Origin: Umbellularia californica
Taxonomy: Eukaryota > Streptophyta > Magnoliopsida > Laurales > Lauraceae
DNA length: 64,000 bases
Reading direction: 5' to 3'
Assembly: GCA_028538565.1 (NCBI GenBank)
Contig: JAPQWN010000005.1
Span: 39,025,339-39,089,338 of the forward strand
The notes beneath the pieces are model-generated. The model had not been told where the DNA came from. It was given only the letters and a program-made list of their open reading frames with translations, and ran no database searches. The translations under genes were made by a program, and so were the position numbers. Below, one piece after another: positions 42,938-55,343 of this stretch. Numbering within the stretch: the stretch's first letter is position 1; each line of letters starts with the position of its first letter.

Positions 42938-44583
42938 AAACCATGTCGGATTGAGCTCCTGGGTTGTAACAAACTCTTTTTCCTTTTTCTTTTTTTTTTG
43001 GTCCCTCCATGTATAAACAATTTTGGTACTATATTTTGTATCCCCTTCCTTTCACTTAAATCATTTTTTGATGAAAACAATTTTGAGCAAAAGTTTGATG
43101 GGAATGTTTGTTTAAGGATTTGATCAAAAGGTTGTCATTTTGTGAAAATCTTTTGTCAAAGGGTTGTTTTGGGCATGAAAGCCAATTTTGTGGTGGAAAG
43201 CCTTGTTTTTTGATGGTTTGAAAACCAAAATTTGGATGGCGAGAAAGCCTAATTTTGTGGCGTAAGAGCCAAAATTTGTTTTGCGGCATGGGAGCCAAAA
43301 TTTTTTGATGGCATGAAAGCCGAATTTTAGAATGGCATAGAAGCCGAATTTTGTTTTGTTTGTCTTGGCATTTATAGCCGAATTTTGGCATTTATAGCCA
43401 GATTTTGGCGTTTATAGCCGAAAAATTTTTGTTTTGGCATTTATAGCCGGATTTTGGCATTTATAGCCGGATTTTTGGCGTTTATAGCCAGATTTTGGCG
43501 TTTATAGCCAGATTTAGCGTTTATAGCCGAGTTTTTTTGAAAACCAAGTTTTGTTTTATTGGCATGAAAGCCGATTTTGGCGTTCATAGCCGAAATTTTT
43601 TTTTTGGCATTTATAGCGGAATTTTGGCGTTTATAGCCGGATTTTGGCGTTTATAGCCGAGCTTTGGTTTTCAAAATGCAGGTATCGACTAAATGTCGCC
43701 TCCCCGCTGAATGGTCTTGCAAGTATCGATGGAATGTCGCTTCCTTGCTCATTCGGTTTTGCGAGTATTGATGGAATGTCACTTCCTCGTGGGTTGGGTT
43801 TTGCGAGTATCGATGGAATGTCGCTTCCTCGCGAATTGGGGTGCAAATATCGACTAAGCGTCGCTTCCCTGCTTTTCCCAAAACTTTTGGTTTTGCGGGT
43901 ACTGACTTGATGTCGTTTCTCCGCGATTTTTGAAATTTGAGGTTTTCTCGAACCATTTGAAATTTGGGTTGTGGATAGCAACTGGTATGTTGCATCTCCA
44001 AGATTTTTGAAATTTGAGTTGTGGATATCAACTGGTTTGTTGCTTCTCCACGATTTTTGAAATTTGCAAGTATCGAATGGGGTTCGCTTCCTTGCGATTT
44101 TGGGTTTTTGGAAGTATCGAATGGGGTTCGCATCCTTCCGGTTTTGGGTTTTTGGAAGTATCGAATGGGGTTCGCATCCTTCCCCTTTTTTTTTTTTTTT
44201 TTTTTTAAAACCAAAATTTTGTTTAAAGACGTGAAGGTCATAAATTTTGACTTAAAACCATTTTGGTTGTAAAAGCCGAGGCGGTCTAGGGTGAAAATTC
44301 CTAAGACCCGATTTTTGTTTCAAACCATGAATTTTTGGTTCAAGGATCGAAAATTTTAGTCAAGTATGGGAAGTGGCTCCTAAACTTGGATTTTTGGATT
44401 TGATGATTTTTTTTTGTGAACAATGAAACGATGAAAGTAAGCATTGTTTTGAGAGATTTTTTTTTTTTTTTGGAAATTTCAACATAAAGATGAAAATTTC
44501 AAAAGGGGTGGGTTTGACGAGCAAGTACCTTGGAAATACGCTTTAGCCGTGTAGATATTGCTCTGACCCGTTTGAGGAAGTCT
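42938..44583. other. E2 region between convergent pol and PMD genes
   Basis: No gene. Going right, it holds the GGCATTTATAGCCG array (about 43150-43680), the AAGTATCGATGGAATGTCGC array (about 43680-44190), a T run at 44183-44205 and a unique segment to the pol stop. It corresponds to 29688-31400 in E3 but lacks the GGTACC array. Confidence 0.8.
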
Positions 44584-45894
44584 TCAAGGGTAGTACCGCT
44601 TCAAGAACTTGCCGTTGATGGGTAGCATACATCTGTCTCCTTCCATGTTTAGAAGAGCATATGCACCGTTGGAGAAGACTTTGTCAATAACGAAAGTTCC
44701 CTCCCATTTTGGTTCGAATTTGCCTTTGGATTTGTGGGCAAAGACTATGGGTCTTTTTACTGCAAGAACCAAGTCACCCTTTTTGTAGGCGCGTTGCCTG
44801 ACCTTTTTGTCGAAAGATCCTGCCATGCGTGCTTGGTACAACTCAATGCTTTGTAAAGCTTCGAGTCGTCTTTCATCGAGATTATCCAGCTCTTTGAGTC
44901 TCAATTTGGCATTGCTTTCTTGCGTCATGTCATTTTGCAAAGATACCCTTAAGGAAGGAATTTGTACTTCCAAAGGGACAACAGCTTCGCATCCATAGAC
45001 CAAAGAGAATGGTGTGCTATGGGTTGGTCCTCGAACGGTGGTTCGATAGGCCGACAAAGCTTCTAGTAGTTTGTCGCCCCAGTCTCTTTTGTGACTGAAG
45101 ACCATTTTCTTGAGAATTTTGCAAAGTGTCTTGTTGAAGGCTTCTGCCAGTCCGTTCGTTGCTGGATTATATGGAGTCGAAGGACAACTTTGGATTTTGT
45201 ACTTGTCGCAGAACCTATAGAATCTGTGATCCCGAAATTGTGGTCCGTTATCATGGATGAATCTTTTAGGTATGCCGAAGCGACAAATAATGTTGGTGCG
45301 CAAGAACTGAAGGACTGATGAAGTCTTCATTTCGCTGAGCGCAAATGCTTCTGACCACTTGGAGAAATAATCCGTAGCGGCGAAGATGAAGCGATGGCCT
45401 TTGCTTGATGGGGGAGAAATAGGACCTATGATGTCCATACCCCAGGCTTCGAAAGGCCATGAGATTGCTGTTGGATGTAGCCATTCTGGAGGCATGTGGA
45501 CATAATCTCCATGAATCTGGCATTTTTGGCAGCGCTTGGCAAATTGTATTGCATTAGCTACCATGGTAGGCCAATAATAACCTAGTCTTTTTATCTGGTT
45601 GTAGGGCTTAGGGCCAGCCTGATGGGCTCCACAAAGACCAGCATGTACTTCTTTGAGAGTTTCCTCAGCCTCTTGTTGTGATAAGCAGTGTAGGAGTATT
45701 CCGTTGAAGGATTTTCTGTAAAGTGCTTTTGAAGGTATATCCAAATGAAAGTTTGGGGCTCGTCTTTGGATGCTTACCCGTTCTTTTAGATCTTCAGGTA
45801 GGATTCCGAACATGATGTAACAATGAACGGATCTCTCCAATCGCCTATCGGAGGTTTGAGGATGGACATCCGACTTCCAACCACTTGGTGGCAT
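44584..45894 (-). pseudogene. E2 integrase
   Basis: An open frame of 436 codons with the zinc-finger region intact (HAGLCGAHQ and CQKC, the part E3 has lost), MDIIGP, HDNGPQF, and NGLAEAF in the catalytic core, and W-E-G-T-F in place of W-E-G-P-Y near the C-terminus. It is separated from upstream pol by a 1-nt deletion near 45815, so the polyprotein is broken. Confidence 0.88.
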
Positions 45895-48662
45895 TCAGCA
45901 ACTGCTTGGTGTGTGTTGTGAGGAGGGAGAATCCTTCTTTGACACACTGTGACTTGCATGTTTTCCCCTTCTTGGATTTCCATGGATGCGGCAAGTCTAG
46001 CCAGGGCATCTGCACGGATGTTTTCACCTCTGAGGATGTGGGTGATATGGCAGATGTTGAATTTTTGTCGAAGCGACTGCGCCTTATTATAGTAAGGCAG
46101 TAAATCAGGCTTCCTGACTTCATATTTTTTATTCATCTGGATGACGACCAGTTGAGAGTCTCCAAAAGCTTCCAGCATGGTGATGCCGGTTTCGAGGGCA
46201 AGTTCCAATCCAACAATCAAGGCTTGGTACTCAGCTGCATTGTTTGAACATGGTTCCAGTAGCGAGAAGGCGTGTGGAATCATGTATTTGTCGGGGCTGA
46301 CAAAGAGGATGCCGACTCCAGATATTTGCTTTCCCTTTTCATTTGTCCTGGTTGCACTGTCAAAGTATATGTCCCAGGAAGCGTTTGACAAGGAAGTTTC
46401 CACATTGTAGACAAATTCGTCTGGGAGATCATCCCTGAGTGGAGAATCTTTAGGCAATGGATGCTCTACGAGGAAGTCTGCCCGAGCTTGTCCTTTGATT
46501 GCTTTTTGTGGTACATACCTAATATCAAACTGTGATAGAAGGATGGACCATTTTGCCAGGCGGGCATTGAGAGAACCTGCTTTTGTGACAAGGACCTTTA
46601 CGAGGTTGATCCTCAAAATCAGGTAGACTGTGTTCGACAGCAAATAGTGATGCAGCTTTTGTACAGCGAACATTACTGCAAGGCATTCTTTTTCGACTAG
46701 GGAGTAGCGATGCTATGCACCTACCATCATGCGGCTAAGGTAATATAGAGCAGCTTCTTTTCCGTCTTCGTTTTCTTGTGCGAGCAGAGCACCCAAAGAG
46801 TGATCGAGAGCTCTTGTGTACAAGATAAATGGTTTTCCAGTTCTGGGGGCAGCCAGCACTGGAGGTTTGATGAGGTATGCTTTGATGTCTTGAAATGCGC
46901 TTTCACATTCAGCAACCCAGACAAAGTCCACGCCTTTCTTCATCAGGCGAGAGAATGGACGGCATTTCCCTGATAGATTGGAGTTGAACCGTCGGGTGTA
47001 GGCCAGCCTTCCTTGAAGCCCTTTTAATTCTCTTAGGGTTCTGGGAGATGGCATTTCCAGGATAGCCTTGACTTTGGTGGGGTCAAGTTCTATTCCAGCT
47101 TTCCGTACTATGAATCCGAGAAACTTACCCGATGAGACACCGAAGAAGCACTTTAGTGGATTCATCCGCAATTTGTGTTTGCGAAGTCGGAGGAAGACTT
47201 CTCGAAGATCATTAAGATGGTCTTCTTTTCTTCTGCTTTTTATGGCGAGGTCGTCAACATAGCATTCGACCGTCTTGTGCTGCATATCTTGGAATATTTT
47301 CATCATAGCCCTCTGATATGTTGCACCTGCATTTTTCAGGGATGTATGCCTTTCATCTTCAGGATGCATCTTTATCTGGTTGTAGCCAGAGAATCCATCC
47401 ATGAACGTCATTCGCTCGAACCCATAGGTGTTGTCAATCATCACCTCTGGTATGGGGAGCGGGAATTCATCTTTAGGACATGCACTATTCAGGTCTCTGT
47501 AGTCAATACAGACCCTTATCTGCCCATTTTTCTTTGTCACGGGGACAATGTTGGCCAACCATTCAGGATGTTGTTCCTCGCGGATGAAGCCAACATTTTT
47601 GAGTTTCTGAACTTCTTGTTCAATTTTGTCCATCACGTCTGGACGGAATCTCCTTTGGCCTTGTTTGATAGGCTTGATTTCTTTTTACAAGTTGAGCTTG
47701 TGGACTGCTACTTTGGGATCCAAGCCAGGCATTTCGGCATAAGACCATGCAAAGCAATCTACGAACTCACGAAGAAAACAGATATACTCGGGTAACTCAT
47801 CATCCTTTATATTCTTGCTTATGAATACAGGACGTGGGTTATCAGGTGTTCCCAAGTCTATCTTTTGAACAGGGTCTTCTGTCGGAAGGTTTGAAGGTGG
47901 TTCCTCCACAGTATTTTCGGAGGCTTCCAACTCAACAAGACCTTCTGGAGTGCCAGAGAAATTTTCAGACTGAGGCTCTGTTTCCGTCCATGAATCTTCT
48001 TGATCAGCATCCTTCTCAATGCTATCCTTCTCAAGGCTTGCAATGAGATGGTCCCAATCATTTGCCGGAATTAGGTTGAAGTAAGGTACTTCTTTTGGAG
48101 ACAATGATTCTTCTGGGACAGAGAACCGTTCGTCTACGTTATCGGGTAATTCCTCTCTATTATCAGAGAAATTATACCAATTGGAGGAGCTTTCAGGATT
48201 TTTGACGAGTAACTCCTCAAAGAGATATCCAGGGATATCGATGTCTTCATGAGATGTTGAGGCTTGGTCGGTAAAGCGACTTTGCAGCCATGGTGTCAAC
48301 TGTCTCATAGGAGCGGTAGGATCATACCCCAACCCATATGAAGACTTGCCTTTTTGAAGGTGGACTTTCCAATCTTCTGGTTGACTTTTGGTTAGGGTGG
48401 GTTCCAATGGTGTAAGAATACCACGGCCACCTCCCAAACCAGTCGGGTTTTGAGCGTCGTAGCCCATTTTCTTCATGATAGCTTGTGCCATTGGACTATA
48501 CAGGGATAGCTGAGGCATACCTTCGTTTTGGAAAGGTTTAAGCAGAGAGTTCAGTGGAGATGCTCCCGACCTGTGGAAGAAGATTGTTTTTTCTTCTGGC
48601 GAGGTTGCCGGGATAACAAAGGAGTTAGACGTAGGATCTTCTATGTCTGCAAGTGTCTCCAA
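45786..48662 (-). pseudogene. E2 reverse transcriptase and both RNase H domains
   Basis: The frame runs from the linker into RT. It is interrupted by TAA at 47685-47687 (CAA in H1), loses 16 residues after DERHTS (the FRTPFGVYCY region), keeps Y-V-D-D, and is stopped by TAG after MMVGA at about 46713 (GAG in H1). RNase H has the same T-R-A-L change as the other copies. The second RNase H keeps Asp, Glu, Asp and Asp but has Ser for Gly after the first Asp (FDSA). Confidence 0.88.
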
Positions 48663-51331
48663 TGGAGTGAGAGCGGGCTGATCTCGCTGAGTATCAGCTT
48701 GGCTCGATGTGTGTCATCTTCTGACTCTGACTCTGAGTTTGTGTCATGCATAATAGACACAAAGGAGACAGTGAACTTGCCCCCAGTCTTTTGTTTTGTC
48801 TTCTTTGCTTTGGTAGTGATTACCAAAGGCTTTGGAGATTTGAAGGAGAGGACGAAGGGAGCTTGGCCGCTTACTTCAAGTTTGGTGGAGGGTTTGTTTT
48901 CCTCCGATGATTGCTGAGGAGCCTTGCCTTTATCTTTCTGGAGACTGTCGACAAAGCGAATTATTTTTTCCTCTTGTTCTTCTTTTCCATCTTTATACAT
49001 TTGAGCATCTGCAAAATGGACATCTCTGCCTTTGAAGGGCTTTTTGTCTGCAAATACTCGATGTATCAGGCCATCGTTGCCAACGAACTTGATGCACTGA
49101 TGTAGAGTTGAAGGGACGACACCATTCTCATGTATCCAGGGGCGTCCAAGGAGTATATTGTAGCATGAAGGGGTCCTTATTGCATACACGGTGACTTCAG
49201 AAATAAGATCACCGATTTGCAATTTGAACCCGATTTTGCCGATAGGCCTTTGAGCGCTACCGTCATATCCGAAGATGGATACGGACGTGTGACTCAATTT
49301 GCTAGGTGGGATGCCCAGCTCTTCGAGTGCCGAAGTAGAGATGAGGTTGAGTGCAAAACCTGGATCGATCTGCACTCTGTGTACTGGCATTTCTTTAACG
49401 TACCCTGTAAAGTACAAGGGTCGGTTGTGCTTTGTTTCGCCTAGGAGGAGGTCATCCTTGTCGAAGGCAATTGTAGCACTTGCTGCTTTTTGTACCGAGA
49501 GGCATTCATTGCTTGATCCCTAAGTTTTCTTCTTTTCTCCCTTTGAGGGAGTATTTGATTTTTTGACCCTATAGTCCATTTCAATTTGTAGGACTTGTGG
49601 GGCATGTTTGTCGACATCCGCATTCAGCCTTTGCAATTTTGAAATGAGACTATCACGAGTTTATGGAGACATTCGTAATAGATCAAGGATGTGGAGACGT
49701 GCAGGTATGTGTTTGAAGTGCTCAATTAAGTCGTACTTGAAAGCCTCCTTCGGGCCTGCATTTTCATTATTGTTGCCACTTGAGGCGCTTACATCTTGTT
49801 TTCCCGAAGGATTTACATAAGAAGAAGAGGGTTGATTGTAATTTTTATGGTAATCCCGGCCAGAACGGGTACCTCTACCAACGTCAAGAGCCTCTAGAGA
49901 AGGGTCTTCTTTTGGAAGATCGTTCTCAGGATCAAGAGGTTGATCCTTTACTGAGGACGTCTCTGTAACAGCATTGGCGTCTTCAGTGATTGTGTTGCAT
50001 GGAGCAATTTCCGGGAACAAGTCATGAACAGTAGCCGGCAACTTTTCTTTATTAGCCCAGACATTGCCCGTGAGATCGGGTATCTGGGACCAATTGACTG
50101 AGTTTTCATTGAAGAAGATTTCATTGGCAGAAGTTTCTTCAAGATGATCAATCAGGAGTGGCTTGAGTTCCGATGTCACAGCTTTAGGAGACGAGGACTG
50201 AGAGGATGTTATCTCAGTGGAAGTCACCTGAGAGGATGTAGCTCCGGAAGATACGCTTCCGGTTGGGGAGTACGTATCTTCGGAAGCTTCAGAGGCACTG
50301 TCGTCCTGAGCTATTGCATTGCAGGTTATCCTGACAGGAGATGCCCCCAGTGTAGACTGTTAGGAACCAGACTCATCCTCAGATGTGAGAGGATCATCGA
50401 TCCAACTGTTTTCTCCATTTTCAGGAGTTGAGGGAGAAAGTTCCAGTTGATTTTCAGGGACTTCTGGCTCTGGATCATGACGAAGATTGATGCGATCCTG
50501 CTCCTGCTCTATGGCAAGATGTTGCAAGATTCTTGCATATTCTTCAAGATCAGGCATGGGAGCCAAATCTTCTTCATCATTTGCCCCTTGTGGTTCGCCC
50601 ATGTTGGGTTCCACCGGAGCATTGTTTGGTGCTGGATCGACAGCGTTTTCTTGAACAGGGTCCTGGTCTTCTTCGTCATCAGACCAAGATCCTTGTGGCT
50701 GCAATGGGTTATACCAGATTACTGGCATAAGATGAGGCTCGTGAATCCATTCCTCGTCAGAGAGGTATTCTCCTGTTTCAAAGGATTCTTCCCACTCATA
50801 TATATCACTGGCAGTATCACTGGACTCGTATCCATTCATGGAGAATCCAACTACCGAGTTGCAAGAGTATGATGTCCCCTGCACATTTTCATTTTTGTAT
50901 AGAGGTGGCATGAAATCATCAAAAGTGAATTTTCTTACCGCCTTGGAGGTTTTGGGAAGAGATTCTTCCGTCGTCCCGAGTGAAGCAGTGGAAGAAGTTT
51001 CTGCCTTTTCAAGGACTTCTTGTTTTGGTTGAGACTTATGCTGCTGTTTGAGCTTGCGGAGTTGTCTCTTGGCTTGCCTTCGCTGCTGAGCGGTCGGTTT
51101 TATTTTGATGATCTCCCAATTTTCATCATCTAGGAGATCGGGATGCACCCATATAGGTTGTCCATCTGGTGTTGGATAGGGAACCAATTCTTGGGACGCT
51201 TGAGCCATTTTTATCACCTTGAATGAAGTAGTGATCTTCTCCTTCGGTGACTTTGAAGTTTGCCGACATGACACCATGTTGACAGAGGCGGGGCCATAGT
51301 TTTTATTAAAGGTTAGACTCCGTTTTTCCAC
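48641..51331 (-). pseudogene. E2 linker and protease
   Basis: Acidic linker with several lesions: a 1-nt deletion near 51315, CAA-to-TAA stops near 50360 and 49661, and a frameshift near 49520. The protease segment reads QIDPGFALNLIS, with Phe where H1 and E3 have Ser after the D-P-G. A further frameshift lies near 48700. Confidence 0.85.
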
Positions 51332-53613
51332 ATCTCATTGATCTTCTCTCTCACAACGAAGCATTGATTGAGAGGATGTGAGATCATCTGATGGTATGGA
51401 CAGTATAGGGGATCATTGGTTTTGCCAACATCTCCCGGTCTTTTGGGCTCTAGCAAAATGAGTTTGCCATTTGCTAGGAGAGCCTCAAAGATTTCTTCAA
51501 CATCTTCATCAAATGGATATTTCTTTTCTACACGTTCTTTGAAGGCATCAGAGAGTTCAGGCCTTTTACCTGCAGTTTTGTTTTCAGGTTTCTTTGGCTG
51601 CTGAGGAGCTGGCTTAGTCTGCACATTGAGAACCTCCTTTTTCTTTGGTTTTGAGGTTGTAACAGCAGGCGGCTCTTTCTTTGATGATTTCTGATTGTTG
51701 AGGTCTTTGATCACCATTTCAGCTTCCATGGAGGCTTCGAGGAGTTCCCCCAGGTTCTTTGATTTATTACCGATAATCATGGAGCGGATTTTTGCTCTCA
51801 TATTGTTACGGCAGATGTCCACCAGCGACGCTTGTGGCAGCACATCTGAGCATTTGTATGCCATTGCCTTCCATTTGTGAATGAAGTCGTATGTTGACTC
51901 ACTCTCTCCCTGTTTTAGGCTGCAGAGTTGAGCCATAGTAACAGGATGATCCTCACCTTGGAAGTGGGTCAGGAAGCGTGTCTCCAGCATAGCCCAGTTC
52001 TGGATGGAGTTCTCCGGCAGAGTGGAGTATCAATCAAAGGCTGTACCTTTTAGGGTACTTGCGAAGAGGCGAATCTTGAGGGCATCTTGATCCGCAATAG
52101 CTCTTGTCAGGATCTTGAAGTGGATGACATGCTGTCTGGCTGAACCTTTCCCAGTATATGTCTGGAGAGTAGGTTGTTTGAATTTTGCAAGGAACGGAAC
52201 CGAGTCCATCCATAGAGGGTAGGGTGGCTTGATCCCATGTTCCTTCAATGTATCCTCTTCTTTTGCTTTTGCGAGGATATCGTCCACGTCCTTTCTGGTA
52301 AGGGCGCGAGACTCATTGTTTTCTGCATTGCCCTCGTCATCTTCATGATTCGGAGGGGTTTCATTGTTAGGTGGTGGACGCTGTAGAGTGAGAATCAGAT
52401 TTTCCATCAGAGTCTCAATTCTCTGTTGTCCTTGCTCCAACTGCTGGATGTGTGCAGTTACGTCATCATGCGGTGGAGGATGCTCAGAACTTGTAGCCAA
52501 GACGTTCATCCCTCGGGATTCGAACGAAGAAATCGTCCTGGTGACTGAGCTGGGGCTCATTCTTCTGGATAAAGACTCTAAGGAATGGTTACTCCGATGT
52601 CCTTGGCTCGGAGGAGTGGAAGATTCCTCTAGATGTGTTCGTGTCCGAGAGACGCTGCGAGTCACTGGACGTCTAACACTAATTTTGGTTGCTGACTTCT
52701 GGCATTTTCTGGTTTTGTCAACCATATGAACAGCAACGAATTGGTCGGGTCTTTCTTTTACGACCCATTTGTTTGAGACGCGGAGAGTAGAACGCTGGGT
52801 TCTTTGTTTCTCGAGTCTCTTTTGTCGATATGCAGTGCGACGACGCATACGACGAGCAATTTGAGCTTCAGTCAGCTCTGGCTGGGCTCTGGCGATGAAG
52901 GACGTAGTCCCTTGTGCGCAGCAGCCGAGTTTGTCTTCTTTGAAGCTTGGCAAGGACAGAATCTGGACGCAGTCCTTTGTCTGTCGCAATGAAGACTTGA
53001 ATTTTGCGAGCTCGGTCCCTGTTGAGATGAAGGGTCGACTCGCGGGAGTGCAGGCTTCAGCATGTTTTTGCATAGGCCTAATGATGCAGGACTTGATTTT
53101 GGGCTTGTAGGAGCAAGCCGGCTCATGATGATTTTGTTTGTTTTTTGGGTGGAGGGTAGGTTTCTCCTCTTTCATGTAAGAGAGAGGGTAGAACTGATTC
53201 TCCTTGAGAGGGGCCAGGTATGCTGGCTTTGCAGATGTTTGAGATCTCCGTTGCTTTGGCGAAGATCTCGGGGACCAAGTTTTGGTGTAAACCTGGTTTC
53301 TTGTGGGCTGAGGCTTCGTGGGAACGCCACGGGCTTCAGGCTTCTTGGTGTTCGCCCTTGGTGCCATTTTAGTGACACGTTGCGGGGTGGTTTTCTGCTT
53401 CTTGGCAGGTACAATGTCTTCTGCGGGAAGTGGGGATGGTCCCATTGATCCGAAGACGATGGTTCGAGGAGTTGAAGTTGACCCGGTGTTTAGAGAGTTG
53501 TCGAGGGAGATGACGCTTCGGCAACTGGCAGGGCGCTTATGCTTGTTTTGTTTGTCTTGCAGCATAAGCTGGTACTTGTTCTCATCGAAAGTGATGGTCA
53601 ATGAAGCTGCCAT
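51313..53613 (-). pseudogene. E2 gag
   Basis: It starts at 53613 with MAASLTITFDENKYQLML. Unlike E3 it reads through the region of the E3 TAA into MSPSSVTRTISSFESRG. The Retrotrans_gag-type core contains TGA in place of the TGG of FDWY (52030-52032), then continues in frame with YSTLPENSIQNWAMLETRF to about 51313. This copy is the best guide to the ancestral gag frame. Confidence 0.88.
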
Positions 53614-54436
53614 TGTTAGTTTTGGAAAACTTCTGAAACAAGACCAAATCCATTAGTAATCACAAGAATATGGTGATCGTAAATGGAGAACAACTATGGT
53701 TTTGTATTTTCAAATCACTTGAGGGGACATGGCCCAACCCAAGGACGATAAAGAAGGCAAAAAGCCATAGAGGATACAATTGTTCTAAAATGCAAGTATG
53801 GTAGGCTCAGAGTGAGCGTTCCAGTGACTGCTAGAAGCAATTGTAGACCTTAATTCAAATTACCAAGAAGCAAGGCTCACTCGAGGTAAAATGATATAAG
53901 GTTGGAGATACAAATGTGTCGGTCGCGAATATAGTAGACCCGAAAGGGCGTACTAGCACCGCTAGGCACAAATGTTGTAAATCGCATCCTTGGGAAGGAC
54001 ACGAGATGGGATTTTTCTTGAAAGGTCAAATTTGGATTCATAAAGGAGAGCAAATGGTATTCCAATCCGAACAAAGGCTCAACATTTCTGCGAGCGCTAA
54101 ACTCAGAAGGGAAGGAACCATAATTTCTCGGATGTGAATCCAGACGTGACGGAAGTTTTTTTTGAAAGGTCAAGATTGAATTCATCGAAGAGAGCAAATG
54201 GTGTTCCATTCCGAACAAGGCTCAACATTTCTGCGAGCGCTAAATCCGAAAGGGAAAGAACCAAGATTTCTCAACTCTGAATTCAAAGTGACAGGAGTTT
54301 TTTGTGAAAGGTCAAGATTGAATTCATCGAAGAGAGCAAATGGTGTTCCATTTCGAACAAGGCTCAACATTTCTGCGAGCGCTAAATCCGAAAGGGAAAG
54401 AACCAAGATTTCTCAACTCTGAATTCAAAGTGACAG

Positions 54437-54483
<47 letters not shown>

Positions 54484-55322
54484 GAAAGGTGCACATAGAT
54501 TTCCAATTCGGTCTTATGAAACCTTAGTAGATAGATCAGCCCCCAGGTAAGGGTAGGATTACTTAATGAACCCGTTTGGAGGACCCTTGTCTCGAACAGT
54601 CTAGCTGTCTCCACACTCTGGACAAGGCTTTTCTTACATCCACTTTGGTCAAAGAACGCAACTGGTGGAACCTTAGTTTTTTTTTTTTGAAATCTTTTTT
54701 TTTAAAGGGTTTTTATAAACTCATCAAAGAGAGCGAATGGTGTTCCAATCCGAACAAAGGCTCAACATTTCTGCGAGCGCTAAATCCAAAAAGGAAGGAA
54801 CCAAGGTTTCTCAACTTTGAATGCAAAAGAGAGAAAACTAATTTTTTTTTTATAATTTTTTTTTGAAATCCCAATTTGGACTCATCAAAGAGAAAAGATG
54901 GCCCAATCCCCGATATGAACGATAGTTGCGAACATTTCTGTGAGCTATCAAGTTCAAAGAGGAGAGGATCAAAATTTCTCAAAGTTGAATCTTGAGAAAG
55001 AGAGATCATTTTTTTTAAAAGAATTTCAAATGAAGTTTTTTTTTTTGAAATCCCAATTGAACTCATCAAAGAGAAAAGATGGCCCAATCCCTGATATGAA
55101 CGATAGCTGCGAACATTTCTGTGAGCTATCAAGTTCGAAGAGGGAAGGATCAAAGTTTCTCAAAATTGAGTTTTTAAGAAAAAGAGATCAGATTTTTTTT
55201 TAAAGTGAGAAAGAACAATTGAAATCCCATCTCATGTTTTTTTTTTTAGATGCAAGATGCAACATAGGCCACCAACTAGAAAGGAGCCAAGGGATCAAAG
55301 CATCACGTTCTCAAGTCAACGT
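53614..55322 (-). other. E2 untranslated leader
   Basis: No gene. It holds several diverged copies of a unit with ACATTTCTGCGAGCGCTAAA and a following TTTCTCAACTCTGAATTCAA block (about 54040-55190), a T run of about 40 bases (54439-54477), and the block GTCTCCACACTCTGGACAAG shared with the E3 leader. The copies are far more diverged than the E3 array. Confidence 0.75.
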
Positions 55323-55340
55323 GTCCCACCGGGTGTGCCA
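55323..55340 (-). other. Primer-binding site of E2
   Basis: On the minus strand TGGCACACCCGGTGGGAC, identical to E3, just after the 5' LTR end. Confidence 0.82.
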
Positions 55341-55343
55341 ACT